From: a bacterium
GTDB taxonomy: Bacteria > Vulcanimicrobiota > JABDET01
Reading direction: 5' to 3'
DNA: 64,000 nucleotides
Assembly (NCBI GenBank): GCA_021817145.1
Contig: JAKAVV010000006.1
Location: 1-64,000, forward strand
Made by a program: the position numbers and the translations under genes. The number at the start of each line of letters is the position of its first letter. Position 1 is the stretch's first letter. Shown one piece after another: positions 52,991-60,464 of the stretch. The notes under the pieces were generated by a model that saw nothing but the letters and a program-made list of their open reading frames with translations, searched no databases and had not been told where the DNA came from.

Positions 52991-53815
52991 TCAATGCGCG
53001 GATATGCCAAGACCTCTCAGCAGGTGACTTACACGCTCATAGGCATCGCGCTGCAGGATCTCCCGGTCATCTCCTGAGCTTTGCTCGAAATCTGCCACGA
53101 ATTTCGGGCCGACATGTTTGGGTGAAGCGAATTTTCGGGCGATTTTTTCAAGCCCTTCCTTGACAAGTGGGTTGCCAAGGTGCGGCTTGAACTCCTCTAT
53201 GAGTTTATTTAAATCGCTATTCCTGAGACAAAAATGAATATCCCAGGCATCTTTCTCCTTCATCCGACCATCTAACGCCATTCCCTTCATCACAATGAAA
53301 GGAACGATGCTTGCCAAGCGAACCTTCACCTCATCCTTTCCTCCACCTGGGAGCTCCCCTTTAATGGTTACTTCCTGGGTCATGTCGAAGGCGATGTCGC
53401 ACCCTCTGGCTTTTCTGGCCCGGACTTCTTGAATTGTCTGGGTGCGGCGCCCTTCACCGGTTCCGCCGTATTCCCCGGCAAGAAAATCAACTTGAACCGT
53501 GATATCTCTCCCTTGAACCTTCACCACCTTGTAGTAAATGAACGGCTGCTCAGCATTTGCCGTGTATCCATGCTCTGACAGTAACTCGTGGATTTTCTTG
53601 TATCCCTCTTCTTTGATTTTCCAATGATTCAAAGCCAAATCAACGTCCGTGCTTCCGATGTGTCTTGGGTTGGCGTTCGGAAACAGAAGATCAGGCACCC
53701 ATCCTCCAACCAGGACGATCCCCTCCTCGTATTCGTGGAGCACGTGGATGATCTCCACGAGAACAGATCTGGCGGCGTTTACCTCATCAGAAAGGTAATC
53801 TACCTGACTTGCCAT
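52991..53815 (-). CDS. AbiEii-like nucleotidyltransferase toxin
   Basis: A 274-residue protein of the nucleotidyltransferase AbiEii/AbiGii type. The active-site pattern is LVGGWVPDLLF (Gly37-Gly38) with STDVDLAL (Asp57, Asp59). A later IVPFIVMKGMALDGRMKEKDAWDIHF matches the family segment in which Lys and Asp-x-x-Asp contact nucleotide. In known type IV systems AbiEii modifies tRNA and arrests growth in phage-infected cells. It overlaps the antitoxin gene by 16 bases and is more GC-rich than the genes to its left. Confidence 0.85.
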   Translation of the reverse strand: MASQVDYLSDEVNAARSVLVEIIHVLHEYEEGIVLVGGWVPDLLFPNANPRHIGSTDVDLALNHWKIKEEGYKKIHELLSEHGYTANAEQPFIYYKVVKVQGRDITVQVDFLAGEYGGTGEGRRTQTIQEVRARKARGCDIAFDMTQEVTIKGELPGGGKDEVKVRLASIVPFIVMKGMALDGRMKEKDAWDIHFCLRNSDLNKLIEEFKPHLGNPLVKEGLEKIARKFASPKHVGPKFVADFEQSSGDDREILQRDAYERVSHLLRGLGISAH

Positions 53816-54867
53816 CGCACCTTCAGTACGGTTTGAAAAATAAACATGGCTGCTTCACTCCCACGCATCGGAATCTTGGTCAGATCCAAATAGTTTTGGA
53901 CCGATGATACGACTGTCAATTCGTCCAATTTTTCTTTACCATAAAAGAGCCCTTCATCATAGGGTTTGAGAAGCACCACATTTGCCCCTGATGAAACGGT
54001 CTTGAGACCAACCCTATTGGCGACGATCTGGGGATCCCCATCCACATACACGTAAACGCGCTGATATTTAATATGAGGCGCACGCCGCGCCGCAGCCGAG
54101 AATCCAGTAAACGCATAGACGAGTTCCTCTTTGCGGCAAGCTTCCGCAATTTTTCTTTCGATCTCGTTCACGGAGTCCATGGAATAATACTCTGTAGGGG
54201 CGCTTTGTGAAAACTTGTAATTTTTTTCCCACTCCAGCAAAAGCAGCACAGGGTTGTTAAGATAGAACCCTTCCTTTTCAACAGTAATCCATTCCCGATC
54301 TAAAAGCAAACGCTTTACGTTGTTCACGAGTCCAAGGCTGACATTCGCCTCCGCCTCCAGCTCTTGCTGCTTCCACCTTTTCTCTGGATTCTCCAAAAGT
54401 ACGCGCAGAATTCGTTCCGCCTTTGGGGAGTAAAGTGTGCGAAGATCGCGCTTCTCGGCAAAGATGTTTCGCTGCCCTTTTTTTTCGATATACACCTGGT
54501 CGAAGGTAAGTCTGCCATTCCCGGAAAGATCCACGTACCCTACCCCTGCCTCGCGACAGATTTCAGCCGATGCCTCTGAAATGAATGGAGCGACAACCAC
54601 TCCGCAGCTGTCCGGCAAGTTTGGGGTCATGAGCAGCAGCTGGTTAATGGCCTCCCTGGTCACTCTGGGTTGTCCAGTGTTCTTTGCCACTAGGAGCAGA
54701 TAGATCTCCTTGCTAGCCGAATTGACCCGTAGAATTGCATCAGCCTGAAGATCTCTCTTTAGGGGTAACTGTTTGGCCTCGCCAATCTGTAAAAAAGGGA
54801 CATCTGAGAGGCACTTTTTTATCGCCTCGATTCCATTCTGCAGAAGTTCTTGTTCACTAATTTTCAT
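53800..54867 (-). CDS. AbiEi-like antitoxin/regulator
   Basis: A 355-residue DNA-binding partner. Residues about 40-140 resemble a restriction-endonuclease-like fold (LQADAILRVNSASKEIYLLL ... GVGYVDLSGNGRLTF). Residues about 150-215 form a winged helix (SPKAERILRVLLENPEKRWKQQELEAEANVSLGLVNNVKRLLL). The rest is the AbiEi-type C-terminal domain. It is larger than the roughly 200-300 residue classical AbiEi. The two palindromes upstream of its start fit autorepression, as known for AbiEi. Confidence 0.83.
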   Translation of the reverse strand: MKISEQELLQNGIEAIKKCLSDVPFLQIGEAKQLPLKRDLQADAILRVNSASKEIYLLLVAKNTGQPRVTREAINQLLLMTPNLPDSCGVVVAPFISEASAEICREAGVGYVDLSGNGRLTFDQVYIEKKGQRNIFAEKRDLRTLYSPKAERILRVLLENPEKRWKQQELEAEANVSLGLVNNVKRLLLDREWITVEKEGFYLNNPVLLLLEWEKNYKFSQSAPTEYYSMDSVNEIERKIAEACRKEELVYAFTGFSAAARRAPHIKYQRVYVYVDGDPQIVANRVGLKTVSSGANVVLLKPYDEGLFYGKEKLDELTVVSSVQNYLDLTKIPMRGSEAAMFIFQTVLKVRWQVR

Positions 54868-54879
54868 TTATCTTTACAC

Positions 54880-54897
54880 TTTCAACGTCTGTTGAAA
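54880..54897. promoter_or_regulatory. Palindromic operator 1
   Basis: TTTCAAC-GTCT-GTTGAAA, a perfect 7-base inverted repeat with a 4-base spacer, immediately downstream of the -10 box and over the likely transcription start. It matches operator 2. Confidence 0.85.
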
Positions 54898-54900
54898 CTT

Positions 54901-54929
54901 ATTATATCAGTGAAAATGCCGCATGTCAA
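54901..54929 (-). promoter_or_regulatory. Consensus sigma-70 promoter of the AbiE pair
   Basis: On the minus strand TTGACA (54924-54929) and TATAAT (54901-54906) are perfect -35 and -10 boxes with a 17-base spacer. Transcription would start near 54893, about 26 bases before the AbiEi ATG at 54867. Confidence 0.9.
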
Positions 54930-54952
54930 GAATTTTTTCATTGAAATTTATA

Positions 54953-54972
54953 CTTTCAACATTCGTTGAAAG
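54953..54972. promoter_or_regulatory. Palindromic operator 2
   Basis: CTTTCAAC-ATTC-GTTGAAAG, a perfect 8-base inverted repeat with a 4-base spacer, upstream of the -35 box. The same half-site and the preceding TTTAyAC are shared with operator 1; the two centres are 74 bases apart, about seven helical turns, so they could be bridged by one AbiEi dimer pair. Confidence 0.85.
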
Positions 54973-55154
54973 CCTTATTTTGACTGAAAAACTATTGGAA
55001 TAGCAAATAAGAGCCTCACTTCCCCGTATCAAGTATTATTTAAGCTAGGCAACCCTAGGAGGCTCACTACCCTCCTATGACAGGGTATGGCTGCTGAGTC
55101 TGGATTTTAAATTTGCCACTTTTTTTAATGATTGGTTACACATTGGCTTATCAG

Positions 55155-55244
55155 ATGAGAAAGGAGGAAGGAACAGAACCAAAAGTTAGAAAGGAAAGCA
55201 GCATGAAAAAAGAAAAAATCATCAAAAAGTCCAACTTTCACTGA
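55155..55244 (+). pseudogene. IS3-type OrfA C-terminal remnant
   Basis: A 29-codon frame whose tail (TEPKVRKESSMKKEKIIKK) matches residues about 56-78 of the OrfA-like gene at 56279-56527, with about 90% identical DNA over about 90 bases. The helix-turn-helix half is missing. The surrounding 54973-55154 and 55245-55380 show no gene; the stretch near 55031-55080 has short GC-rich repeats (AGCCTCAC/AGGCTCAC) of unclear meaning. Confidence 0.6.
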
Positions 55245-55380
55245 AGCAGTAGAGCTTTCAAGGAGGTCCGCGTTCCCAAGGAGAGCCAGGCTTTGTGGAG
55301 CACGGAAACTAAGATTCTCTTGAAACAGAGCAGAGAATCCGGGGCTTCCCTGGTTAATTCTTTTGGCGTCGTTCATAGGC

Positions 55381-55673
55381 TTAGCCAATGCGCTCTACCC
55401 AATGGCGAGGCTTTCGATGCAAGTGCGCCACGGCAAGCACGACAAGTGTTTCTCCATCAACACCATAGATCAATCCATACGGAAAACGTGCCAGCAGGCA
55501 GCGACGCACTCCATGTTCGATCTCGGACAAGACGTGGGCCAAGCCGCGGCGCGCCGGACTGCGCGGTCTAATTCATCGAGAAATTCTTGCCCCAACCCAG
55601 CGATCTGGTCGTCATACCATCTGACAGCATCGTCAACTTCTCGTTGAGCGATAGCAAGGAACCTTATCTTCAT
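55381..55673 (-). pseudogene. ParE/RelE-family toxin, frameshifted
   Basis: The first 45 or so residues (MKIRFLAIAQREVDDAVRWY, DDQIAGLGQEFLDELDRAVR) are a typical ParE N-terminus. The annotated frame then becomes nonsense and stops at 55470. Shifting one base at the GGG run at 55536-55538 restores HVLSEIEHGVRRCLLARFPY, GLIYGVDGETLVVLAVAHLH and RKPRHWVERIG, giving the expected 97 residues ending at 55381. So one base has been lost, or there is a sequencing error. It overlaps the antitoxin stop by four bases. Confidence 0.85.
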
Positions 55674-55891
55674 TTGCGGCGATGTCTGGCCATAACTGAC
55701 TCATACGATACCGTTGGAATTTTTCCGGATTTGTAAGCAGCCCATCGCTTGCGTGATTCCTTTCCCCATATACGGTCAATCTCCGGATCAGGTATATCCA
55801 GGTCTGCCAGTATTGCCTCCACTAGACGCAGCTTTTCTGCGTCGGACAAACCCTGAATCTCCGCTGCTATTTTGTTCACCATCCTTGCCAT
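55670..55891 (-). CDS. Addiction module antitoxin (TIGR02574-type)
   Basis: A 73-residue helical antitoxin. I use the ATG at 55891, seven bases after GGAGG; two GTG codons upstream are in frame. The pattern KIAAEIQGLSDAEKLRLVEA, ILADLDIPDPEID and WGKESRKRWAAYKSGKI is that of the putative addiction-module component family that pairs with ParE/RelE toxins. Its stop overlaps the ParE start. Confidence 0.85.
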   Translation of the reverse strand: MARMVNKIAAEIQGLSDAEKLRLVEAILADLDIPDPEIDRIWGKESRKRWAAYKSGKIPTVSYESVMARHRRK

Positions 55892-56278
55892 CACCACTCC
55901 TCCTTACAATTTTTGATTTCCTTCCACAAAAATCACTCCTGCTATTTCAGCAAAGTTTAGTAAAATCCCACTGAACCTCGGTAATCGGTTCCAGCAATTC
56001 TTCACGGATCATGATGGGGTTTCATCCTGTCGTGTTTTCTTTTGGGGTGAGCAATCCCCTCCCTTTTTAGTGTTTAACGACCCTGACGATTACGCTATTT
56101 TGCTTCTCAAATTCCGTTGAGAAGCGGTCAATGTCACGTATAAAACCAGTGTCGTAAATTACGAAAAATAAATTTCCATATGTTCTGCTTCTAAATAAAT
56201 TGGACTTTTTAGGGTTGTGAAAATTGTATGGTTTTCTTCTTAAAGAAAGAATAAAAAAAAGAGAGAAGGAGGAAAATC
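55892..56278. other. Intergenic DNA with one hairpin
   Basis: No gene is visible in 387 bases. GCTTCTCAA at 56102-56110 pairs perfectly with TTGAGAAGC at 56117-56125 (6-base loop); no U-run follows. The last 40 bases are A/G-rich and carry the ribosome site of the downstream OrfA. Confidence 0.5.
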
Positions 56279-56527
56279 ATGAATCAGCATTATTCGCCTG
56301 AAGAGAAAGTAAAGATTTTAGAAGAGGGAGAAAAAGCAGGGGTCAGTGTGGCAGAGGTGTGCCGCCGGTATCAGATTCCCACCACCACTTATTTTACCTG
56401 GAGGAAAGAAGCTCGAGAAGCGATTAAAGCGCATTTTAAGGAGGAAGAAGCGGAACCAAAAGTTAGAAAGGAAAGCAGTATGAAAAAAGAAAAAATCATA
56501 CAAAGAAAAAATCATCAAAAAGTCTAA
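56279..56527 (+). mobile_element. IS3-family transposase OrfA, orphan
   Basis: An 82-residue protein beginning NQHYSPEEKVKILEEGEKAG, VSVAEVCRRYQIPTTTYFTW and KEAREAIKAH, the IS3/IS911 OrfA helix-turn-helix (HTH_Tnp_1). AAGGAGGAAAA precedes the ATG. No OrfB (DDE integrase) follows, and the tail is disturbed by a 16-base insertion relative to the remnant at 55155. It is a dead element end. Confidence 0.8.
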
Positions 56528-56607
56528 CTTTTACTGAAGAGGGGCACCTTTCGGCGCCAGAACCAGAAGACAAGCGCTTTCCTGGTTAACAAGGAGCAAG
56601 TGCAGCA

Positions 56608-57825
56608 TTGAACAAGAAATGTCAAAAAGCAAAGGTTCAGGAACTTCGGCTGCCTCCTGATGTCTCAAGTTGGGCAGGACATGTAAATGGATGCCAGATT
56701 TCCCTACGAGACTCGCTCCAGCGAAAGGTGCGGAAAGATGGTTCTTTGGAGGATCTAGCGCTTATCAGGGCTGTTAAAGGACTGCTCCCTTGCCCTGTGA
56801 CAGCTTACCAGCTCCCGGAGCGAGTTCTCCTTAAATTTTACTTATATGGAGGGAATTTTTCGCTCAAGATCGGCAACATCGACGGAGAAGACAGCAAGGA
56901 AATCAGATATTTTGAAAAAAATCGTGATCAGTCTAGCAGCTTGAATCATGCTGCCAGAATTTATTGGGTGGTCCTGCAGAAGGATGGAGATTCAGGTTGG
57001 AAAGGGTCCCATTTGTGGTTCAATCTTATCAGTGACTTCGTCCTGAAAAGGCAAAGGGCTGAAACCGAGCGCTTCAAATGGATCCGGAAAAAACTCTTTG
57101 ATAGGATCGGGTATCACAAGTTCAGGCTCCCAAACCCCACAGGAGAGCCGGACTTGCGCATCGAACCGGCAAACAGCACTTTTTTCATCCGCCCGATAAC
57201 GCTTGAGAATTTAACCTCGGAAATTCAGGAAGATGCAAGTGTCCTTCGCGTTGTACAGGAAGAGGTGGAGAGGATTGTCCAGCGTGTGAGGCAGCTTTAC
57301 CTTTTTGGATGGGAGCAGTGGGAATTTTTTACGGTGGCCGAGCATTATGCGGTTCTGGCTCTGGAAACCTCCTTTCGTAAGCTTTACGAGGCTTGGCTTG
57401 GGAGAGATAATGTCCGCATCAATGCCAGCAGGAAGGAGGACGGCACCCTAGTTGAACTTGACAGCCCGCCGCAATATGAAGCCATTCGAAAGTTGGTTCA
57501 GAAATATCAGCTTCGTTCCGTTGAATTGAAGGGTTATCCTTTTCCGGGAAGCAAGCCTAAACTTTTGGATCATGCTGTGCAAATTGGTGTTCTTACGCCA
57601 TCGGAGTGCGAAGATGGAAGATTTCTCTTCAGTCTGAGGGACAATTTTTCGCATCCCGAGGACAACCAGGTTAGTTTTAAAACCCGGGCGGAAGACCATA
57701 TCTCTGATGCGGTCAAATTAATCAACCTGACATGGGGGCGGCTGCGCGGGAAAATCCCTGCCGCTTGCGAGGACGAGGAAAGCTGGCTGCAGCGTTACCT
57801 CGATGAAGTGCAGGTTCCCCAGTGA
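56608..57825 (+). CDS. Unknown protein with C-terminal HEPN-like domain
   Basis: A 405-residue cytoplasmic protein, started at TTG 56608 with AAGGAG about 13 bases upstream (start uncertain). I recognise no known family. The C-terminal half reads like a HEPN domain: FFTVAEHYAVLALETSFRKLYEAW, then SLRDNFSHPEDN with Arg344-x4-His349, the RNase motif, then DHISDAVKLINLTWGRLRG. The N-terminal 200 residues are a mixed alpha/beta region with a conserved-looking YGGNFSLKIGNIDGED. The next gene starts in GTGA at its stop, so the two are coupled. Confidence 0.7.
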   Translation: MNKKCQKAKVQELRLPPDVSSWAGHVNGCQISLRDSLQRKVRKDGSLEDLALIRAVKGLLPCPVTAYQLPERVLLKFYLYGGNFSLKIGNIDGEDSKEIRYFEKNRDQSSSLNHAARIYWVVLQKDGDSGWKGSHLWFNLISDFVLKRQRAETERFKWIRKKLFDRIGYHKFRLPNPTGEPDLRIEPANSTFFIRPITLENLTSEIQEDASVLRVVQEEVERIVQRVRQLYLFGWEQWEFFTVAEHYAVLALETSFRKLYEAWLGRDNVRINASRKEDGTLVELDSPPQYEAIRKLVQKYQLRSVELKGYPFPGSKPKLLDHAVQIGVLTPSECEDGRFLFSLRDNFSHPEDNQVSFKTRAEDHISDAVKLINLTWGRLRGKIPAACEDEESWLQRYLDEVQVPQ

Positions 57826-58466
57826 AAGAAGAATATGATTTCAGGTTTCAGGGACTTGATCTGGTGCAGGATTCAGCCAGGGTAAGGAAGCTGCGAGCTG
57901 CCCTCCTTGAGCTTGCAGGCGGGTTTACCGAGATCAATCAGGGAACCTTGACCGATCTAATTCCAGGCAATGGGCTCGGTTACATCGCTGCCCTTGATGA
58001 TCATAAAAAACTGGAGGAGCTGAACCAGAGGCTTGAGGGGCTTGCCAAAGCATGGAATCTTCCTGTTCCGTCAATTTCCCCCGCTTCTGATGGGCCGCGT
58101 TCCCACTGTGCCTTTTTCTTGATTCCGAGTTTGACCAACCGGGATAAAACCGGTCATCGGCGTGATCTTTTTTCGCCTGAAAAGTGGGCGTACATTAAGG
58201 AAGCTTTGCAGGGAAAGCTCTCCTATCCCGTTCAACTGGTTTACGGCGAATGGCTGCCACAGGATTCTTCACGGGGCGTTGATCAGGACGCCTCCTTCAT
58301 TTTTGTTTTTAAGCTGGCATCCGGGAAAGAGGTGGAGGAAATGTGCCGGTTCATAGAGCGGGAAATCTTTGATGGGGGGAAAGAGTGCGATCAGGAAACG
58401 ATTTACCTGTCAGTTGGGGGTATGGGCACCTATGTTTACGATCCTTCTGCAAGTGGCGATTCCTGA
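57822..58466 (+). CDS. Unknown partner protein of the HEPN-like gene
   Basis: A 214-residue cytoplasmic protein starting with GTG that overlaps the upstream stop by four bases. It has an N-terminal helical part (LRAALLELAGGFTEINQGTL), a GNGLGYIAALDDHKKLEELN segment and a beta-rich second half (HCAFFLIPSL, GKLSYPVQLVYGEWLP). I do not recognise it. Strict coupling suggests it binds or controls the HEPN-like protein, possibly as antitoxin; this is inference. Confidence 0.65.
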   Translation: MKEEYDFRFQGLDLVQDSARVRKLRAALLELAGGFTEINQGTLTDLIPGNGLGYIAALDDHKKLEELNQRLEGLAKAWNLPVPSISPASDGPRSHCAFFLIPSLTNRDKTGHRRDLFSPEKWAYIKEALQGKLSYPVQLVYGEWLPQDSSRGVDQDASFIFVFKLASGKEVEEMCRFIEREIFDGGKECDQETIYLSVGGMGTYVYDPSASGDS

Positions 58467-58493
58467 TATGGTTTGCATGAGCTAACAAACTAG

Positions 58494-58522
58494 TTGACAA
58501 ATGCAAACTTCTGCGTTATATT
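58494..58522 (+). promoter_or_regulatory. Sigma-70 promoter
   Basis: TTGACA (58494-58499), 17-base spacer, TATATT (58517-58522); a TATAAT also occurs at 58522-58527. The HTH gene ATG at 58543 lies about 15 bases after the predicted transcription start. Confidence 0.75.
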
Positions 58523-58542
58523 ATAATCAGGTGGTGATCGGA

Positions 58543-59031
58543 ATGGACACTCTATATAAAACAATCGCAGAGGAGGAAATAGATACGAGTTCCTTTCTTC
58601 CAGAGGAAAAGCGGTTTCTTGGGGAGATGATCCTCAAATCGAAGAGCAGCAGCTACCTTGATTTCGAAAACCAGCTGACCGAACCGGATTCCCCTATCTT
58701 TTCACACGCCAAGCGCCTGGGCAAGCCGGTTTCAGAAACCCCTCTTTACAAAATTTGCGAGGATTTAGCCACCCGATTGGGGATCCGGCAGGGGTATCTG
58801 GTTCGCGAAGAGGTTGTTCCCTTTCCGGCTGGCGAATCCGCCGAACGAAAGGAATTAACCACAGGCCAGGTGGCCGAACTTGCAGGGTGCACCCGGGAAG
58901 CGGTACGCAAAGCCATTCGCGAGGGTCGTCTTCGTGCCCGCAGGGTCGGGCGGTTTTCTTGGGTATGGGAGAACGATGCGCAGGCTTTCGCGGCACGGAG
59001 GGGGCCGCTTGCTGCCTCCCACAGGCATTGA
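58543..59031 (+). CDS. HTH protein with excisionase-like C-terminus
   Basis: A 162-residue protein; the ATG at 58543 follows a GGTGGTGATCGGA purine-rich stretch. Residues 1-95 are helical and unrecognised. The C-terminus (LTTGQVAELAGCTREAVRKA, IREGRLRARRVGRFSWVW) is a MerR/excisionase-type HTH_17 domain that binds DNA. It has its own promoter and is followed by the DUF1828 scrap, so it may be the regulator of the cassette downstream or left from a mobile element. Confidence 0.72.
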   Translation: MDTLYKTIAEEEIDTSSFLPEEKRFLGEMILKSKSSSYLDFENQLTEPDSPIFSHAKRLGKPVSETPLYKICEDLATRLGIRQGYLVREEVVPFPAGESAERKELTTGQVAELAGCTREAVRKAIREGRLRARRVGRFSWVWENDAQAFAARRGPLAASHRH

Positions 59032-59037
59032 TTTCGC

Positions 59038-59174
59038 GGAGATCCCATTCGAACGCGGTGAAAGCATTCTTGGCTGTTCCGGCGGGTGCGGCGCCCTGAT
59101 TTTCACACTAGGCATCCGAATCGAAGCGCGTTGGTGTATGTCATGAGCAAGGGAAGCCGAAACGTGGCGAAGGG
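59038..59174 (+). pseudogene. DUF1828/1829 gene fragment
   Basis: A 137-base segment matching 60126-60263 at about 80%, the middle of the intact DUF1828-type gene. A one-base deletion breaks the frame; the part after it still reads RRPDFHTRHPNRSALVYVMS. It is the residue of a second copy of the cassette. Confidence 0.8.
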
Positions 59175-59190
59175 CCTGGCAGAACTCCTG

Positions 59191-59219
59191 TTGATCGCGG
59201 GACCGGAATGTGTTACAAT
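59191..59219 (+). promoter_or_regulatory. Putative sigma-70 promoter
   Basis: TTGATC (59191-59196), 17-base spacer, TACAAT (59214-59219), about 27 bases before the ATG at 59246. It lies just after the decayed DUF1828 fragment. Confidence 0.6.
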
Positions 59220-59245
59220 TTGGTCTGAGGGATTGGTGCAGTGGC

Positions 59246-59695
59246 ATGACGGAAGCGGAGCTTAAAGTGATTTTATCCGACACGAGCAAGCGCGTTGATG
59301 GGGATATCACGTGGTCAGAAGATGCGGATCACTCCCCTTCGCGAGAATTTCGCGCAAATGTTATTCTGGAAGAGGATAACGCGCTCTTTGTGAAGGGGTC
59401 CTTTAACGCCCTTGCCCAGACCTTGAGCTTTGCATTCATTTACAGGGGAATCGGCAGGATTTATGCGCTGGATCTTGGGAAGGATCACCATAACCCGACA
59501 TGCCAGTATACCGGGGAAGCGCATAAGCACCGCTGGACAGAAAAATTTCGAGACAAGGAGGCTTATGTGCCGCAAGATATTCGATCTTCAGCCGTGGATC
59601 CGGTTGCAGTATGGAAAGAGTTTTGTTCAGAGGCAAAGTTGGTCCACAATGGAACGATGCATGCGCCCCCTCCGCTGCAGATGAGGATGATATGA
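59246..59695 (+). CDS. Small protein of unknown function (possibly DUF6978-like)
   Basis: A 149-residue protein; I use the ATG at 59246 (MTEAELKVILSDTSKRV), twelve codons inside the longest frame. It has a beta-rich core (REFRANVILEEDNALFVKGSF; LSFAFIYRGIGRIYALDLGK) and a His-rich stretch (DHHNP, GEAHKHRWTEKFRDKEAYVP). That layout resembles a family I recall as DUF6978, but I cannot confirm it. Its stop overlaps the DUF1828 start (ATGA), so the two act together. Confidence 0.68.
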   Translation: MTEAELKVILSDTSKRVDGDITWSEDADHSPSREFRANVILEEDNALFVKGSFNALAQTLSFAFIYRGIGRIYALDLGKDHHNPTCQYTGEAHKHRWTEKFRDKEAYVPQDIRSSAVDPVAVWKEFCSEAKLVHNGTMHAPPPLQMRMI

Positions 59696-60459
59696 CGATT
59701 CACTGCGAGGATATTGCTAGAAGGGTCGGTCAGCTTTTTGTGTGCACGACTGTAAATGAGTATTTGAGAATAAGAACCCCTTATCTTTACCCGGATGGCG
59801 ACGTGATTGATTTGTTTATAAAATGGGATGAGCGTCATTTTACCGTGACCGATTTGGGGGAAACCTTGCGCTGGCTCAGCATGCAAATGGTTTCATGGTC
59901 GAAAACGAAAAAGCAGCTTGAACTCATCGGTGATATTTGCTTGACGCATGGAGTTGAGCTGTTTAAAGGAATGCTGACGGCCCGTGCCGCCTCTTTGGAG
60001 GAGGTGGGCGAAGCAGTAACCCGTGTGTCTCAGGCCGCCTTGCGCCTGTCTGATCTCTGGTTTACGTTCCGCGTCAGATCTGTAGAATCTTTGACCGATG
60101 AAGTCGAGGATTTCTTGAAGGAAAAGGAAATTCCATTTGAACGCGGCGAGAGCATACCTGGCCGATCCGGTCGGGTGTGGCGTCCTGATTTTCATACCAG
60201 GCATCCGAATCGGAGCGCACTGGTGTACGTCATGAGCACGGGAAGCCGAAGCGTGGCGAAGGGGATGGTCGAAAGCGTGGTGGCTTCCTGGTACGATCTG
60301 AGCCATTTGAAGCTTGGCAAGGAAGCTTATCATTTCGTTTCGCTGTTTGATGACGCTTACGACGTTTGGAAGGATGAAGATTTCAAGCTAGTGAGCGATC
60401 TGTCAGAGGTCGCTTACTGGTCCAAACCGGATACATTTATGGAGAAGCTGGTCGCGTGA
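59692..60459 (+). CDS. DUF1828/DUF1829 domain protein
   Basis: A 255-residue protein; the ATG at 59692 overlaps the previous stop. The N-terminus (LRIRTPYLYPDGDVIDLFIK, FTVTDLGETLRWLSMQMVSW) matches DUF1828 and the rest (FERGESIPGRSGRVWRPDFH; HFVSLFDDAYDVWKDEDFKL) DUF1829. These domains are frequent on mobile elements and in defence islands; function is unknown. It converges on the 1077-residue gene with 5 bases between. Confidence 0.8.
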   Translation: MTIHCEDIARRVGQLFVCTTVNEYLRIRTPYLYPDGDVIDLFIKWDERHFTVTDLGETLRWLSMQMVSWSKTKKQLELIGDICLTHGVELFKGMLTARAASLEEVGEAVTRVSQAALRLSDLWFTFRVRSVESLTDEVEDFLKEKEIPFERGESIPGRSGRVWRPDFHTRHPNRSALVYVMSTGSRSVAKGMVESVVASWYDLSHLKLGKEAYHFVSLFDDAYDVWKDEDFKLVSDLSEVAYWSKPDTFMEKLVA

Positions 60460-60464
60460 AGGCG

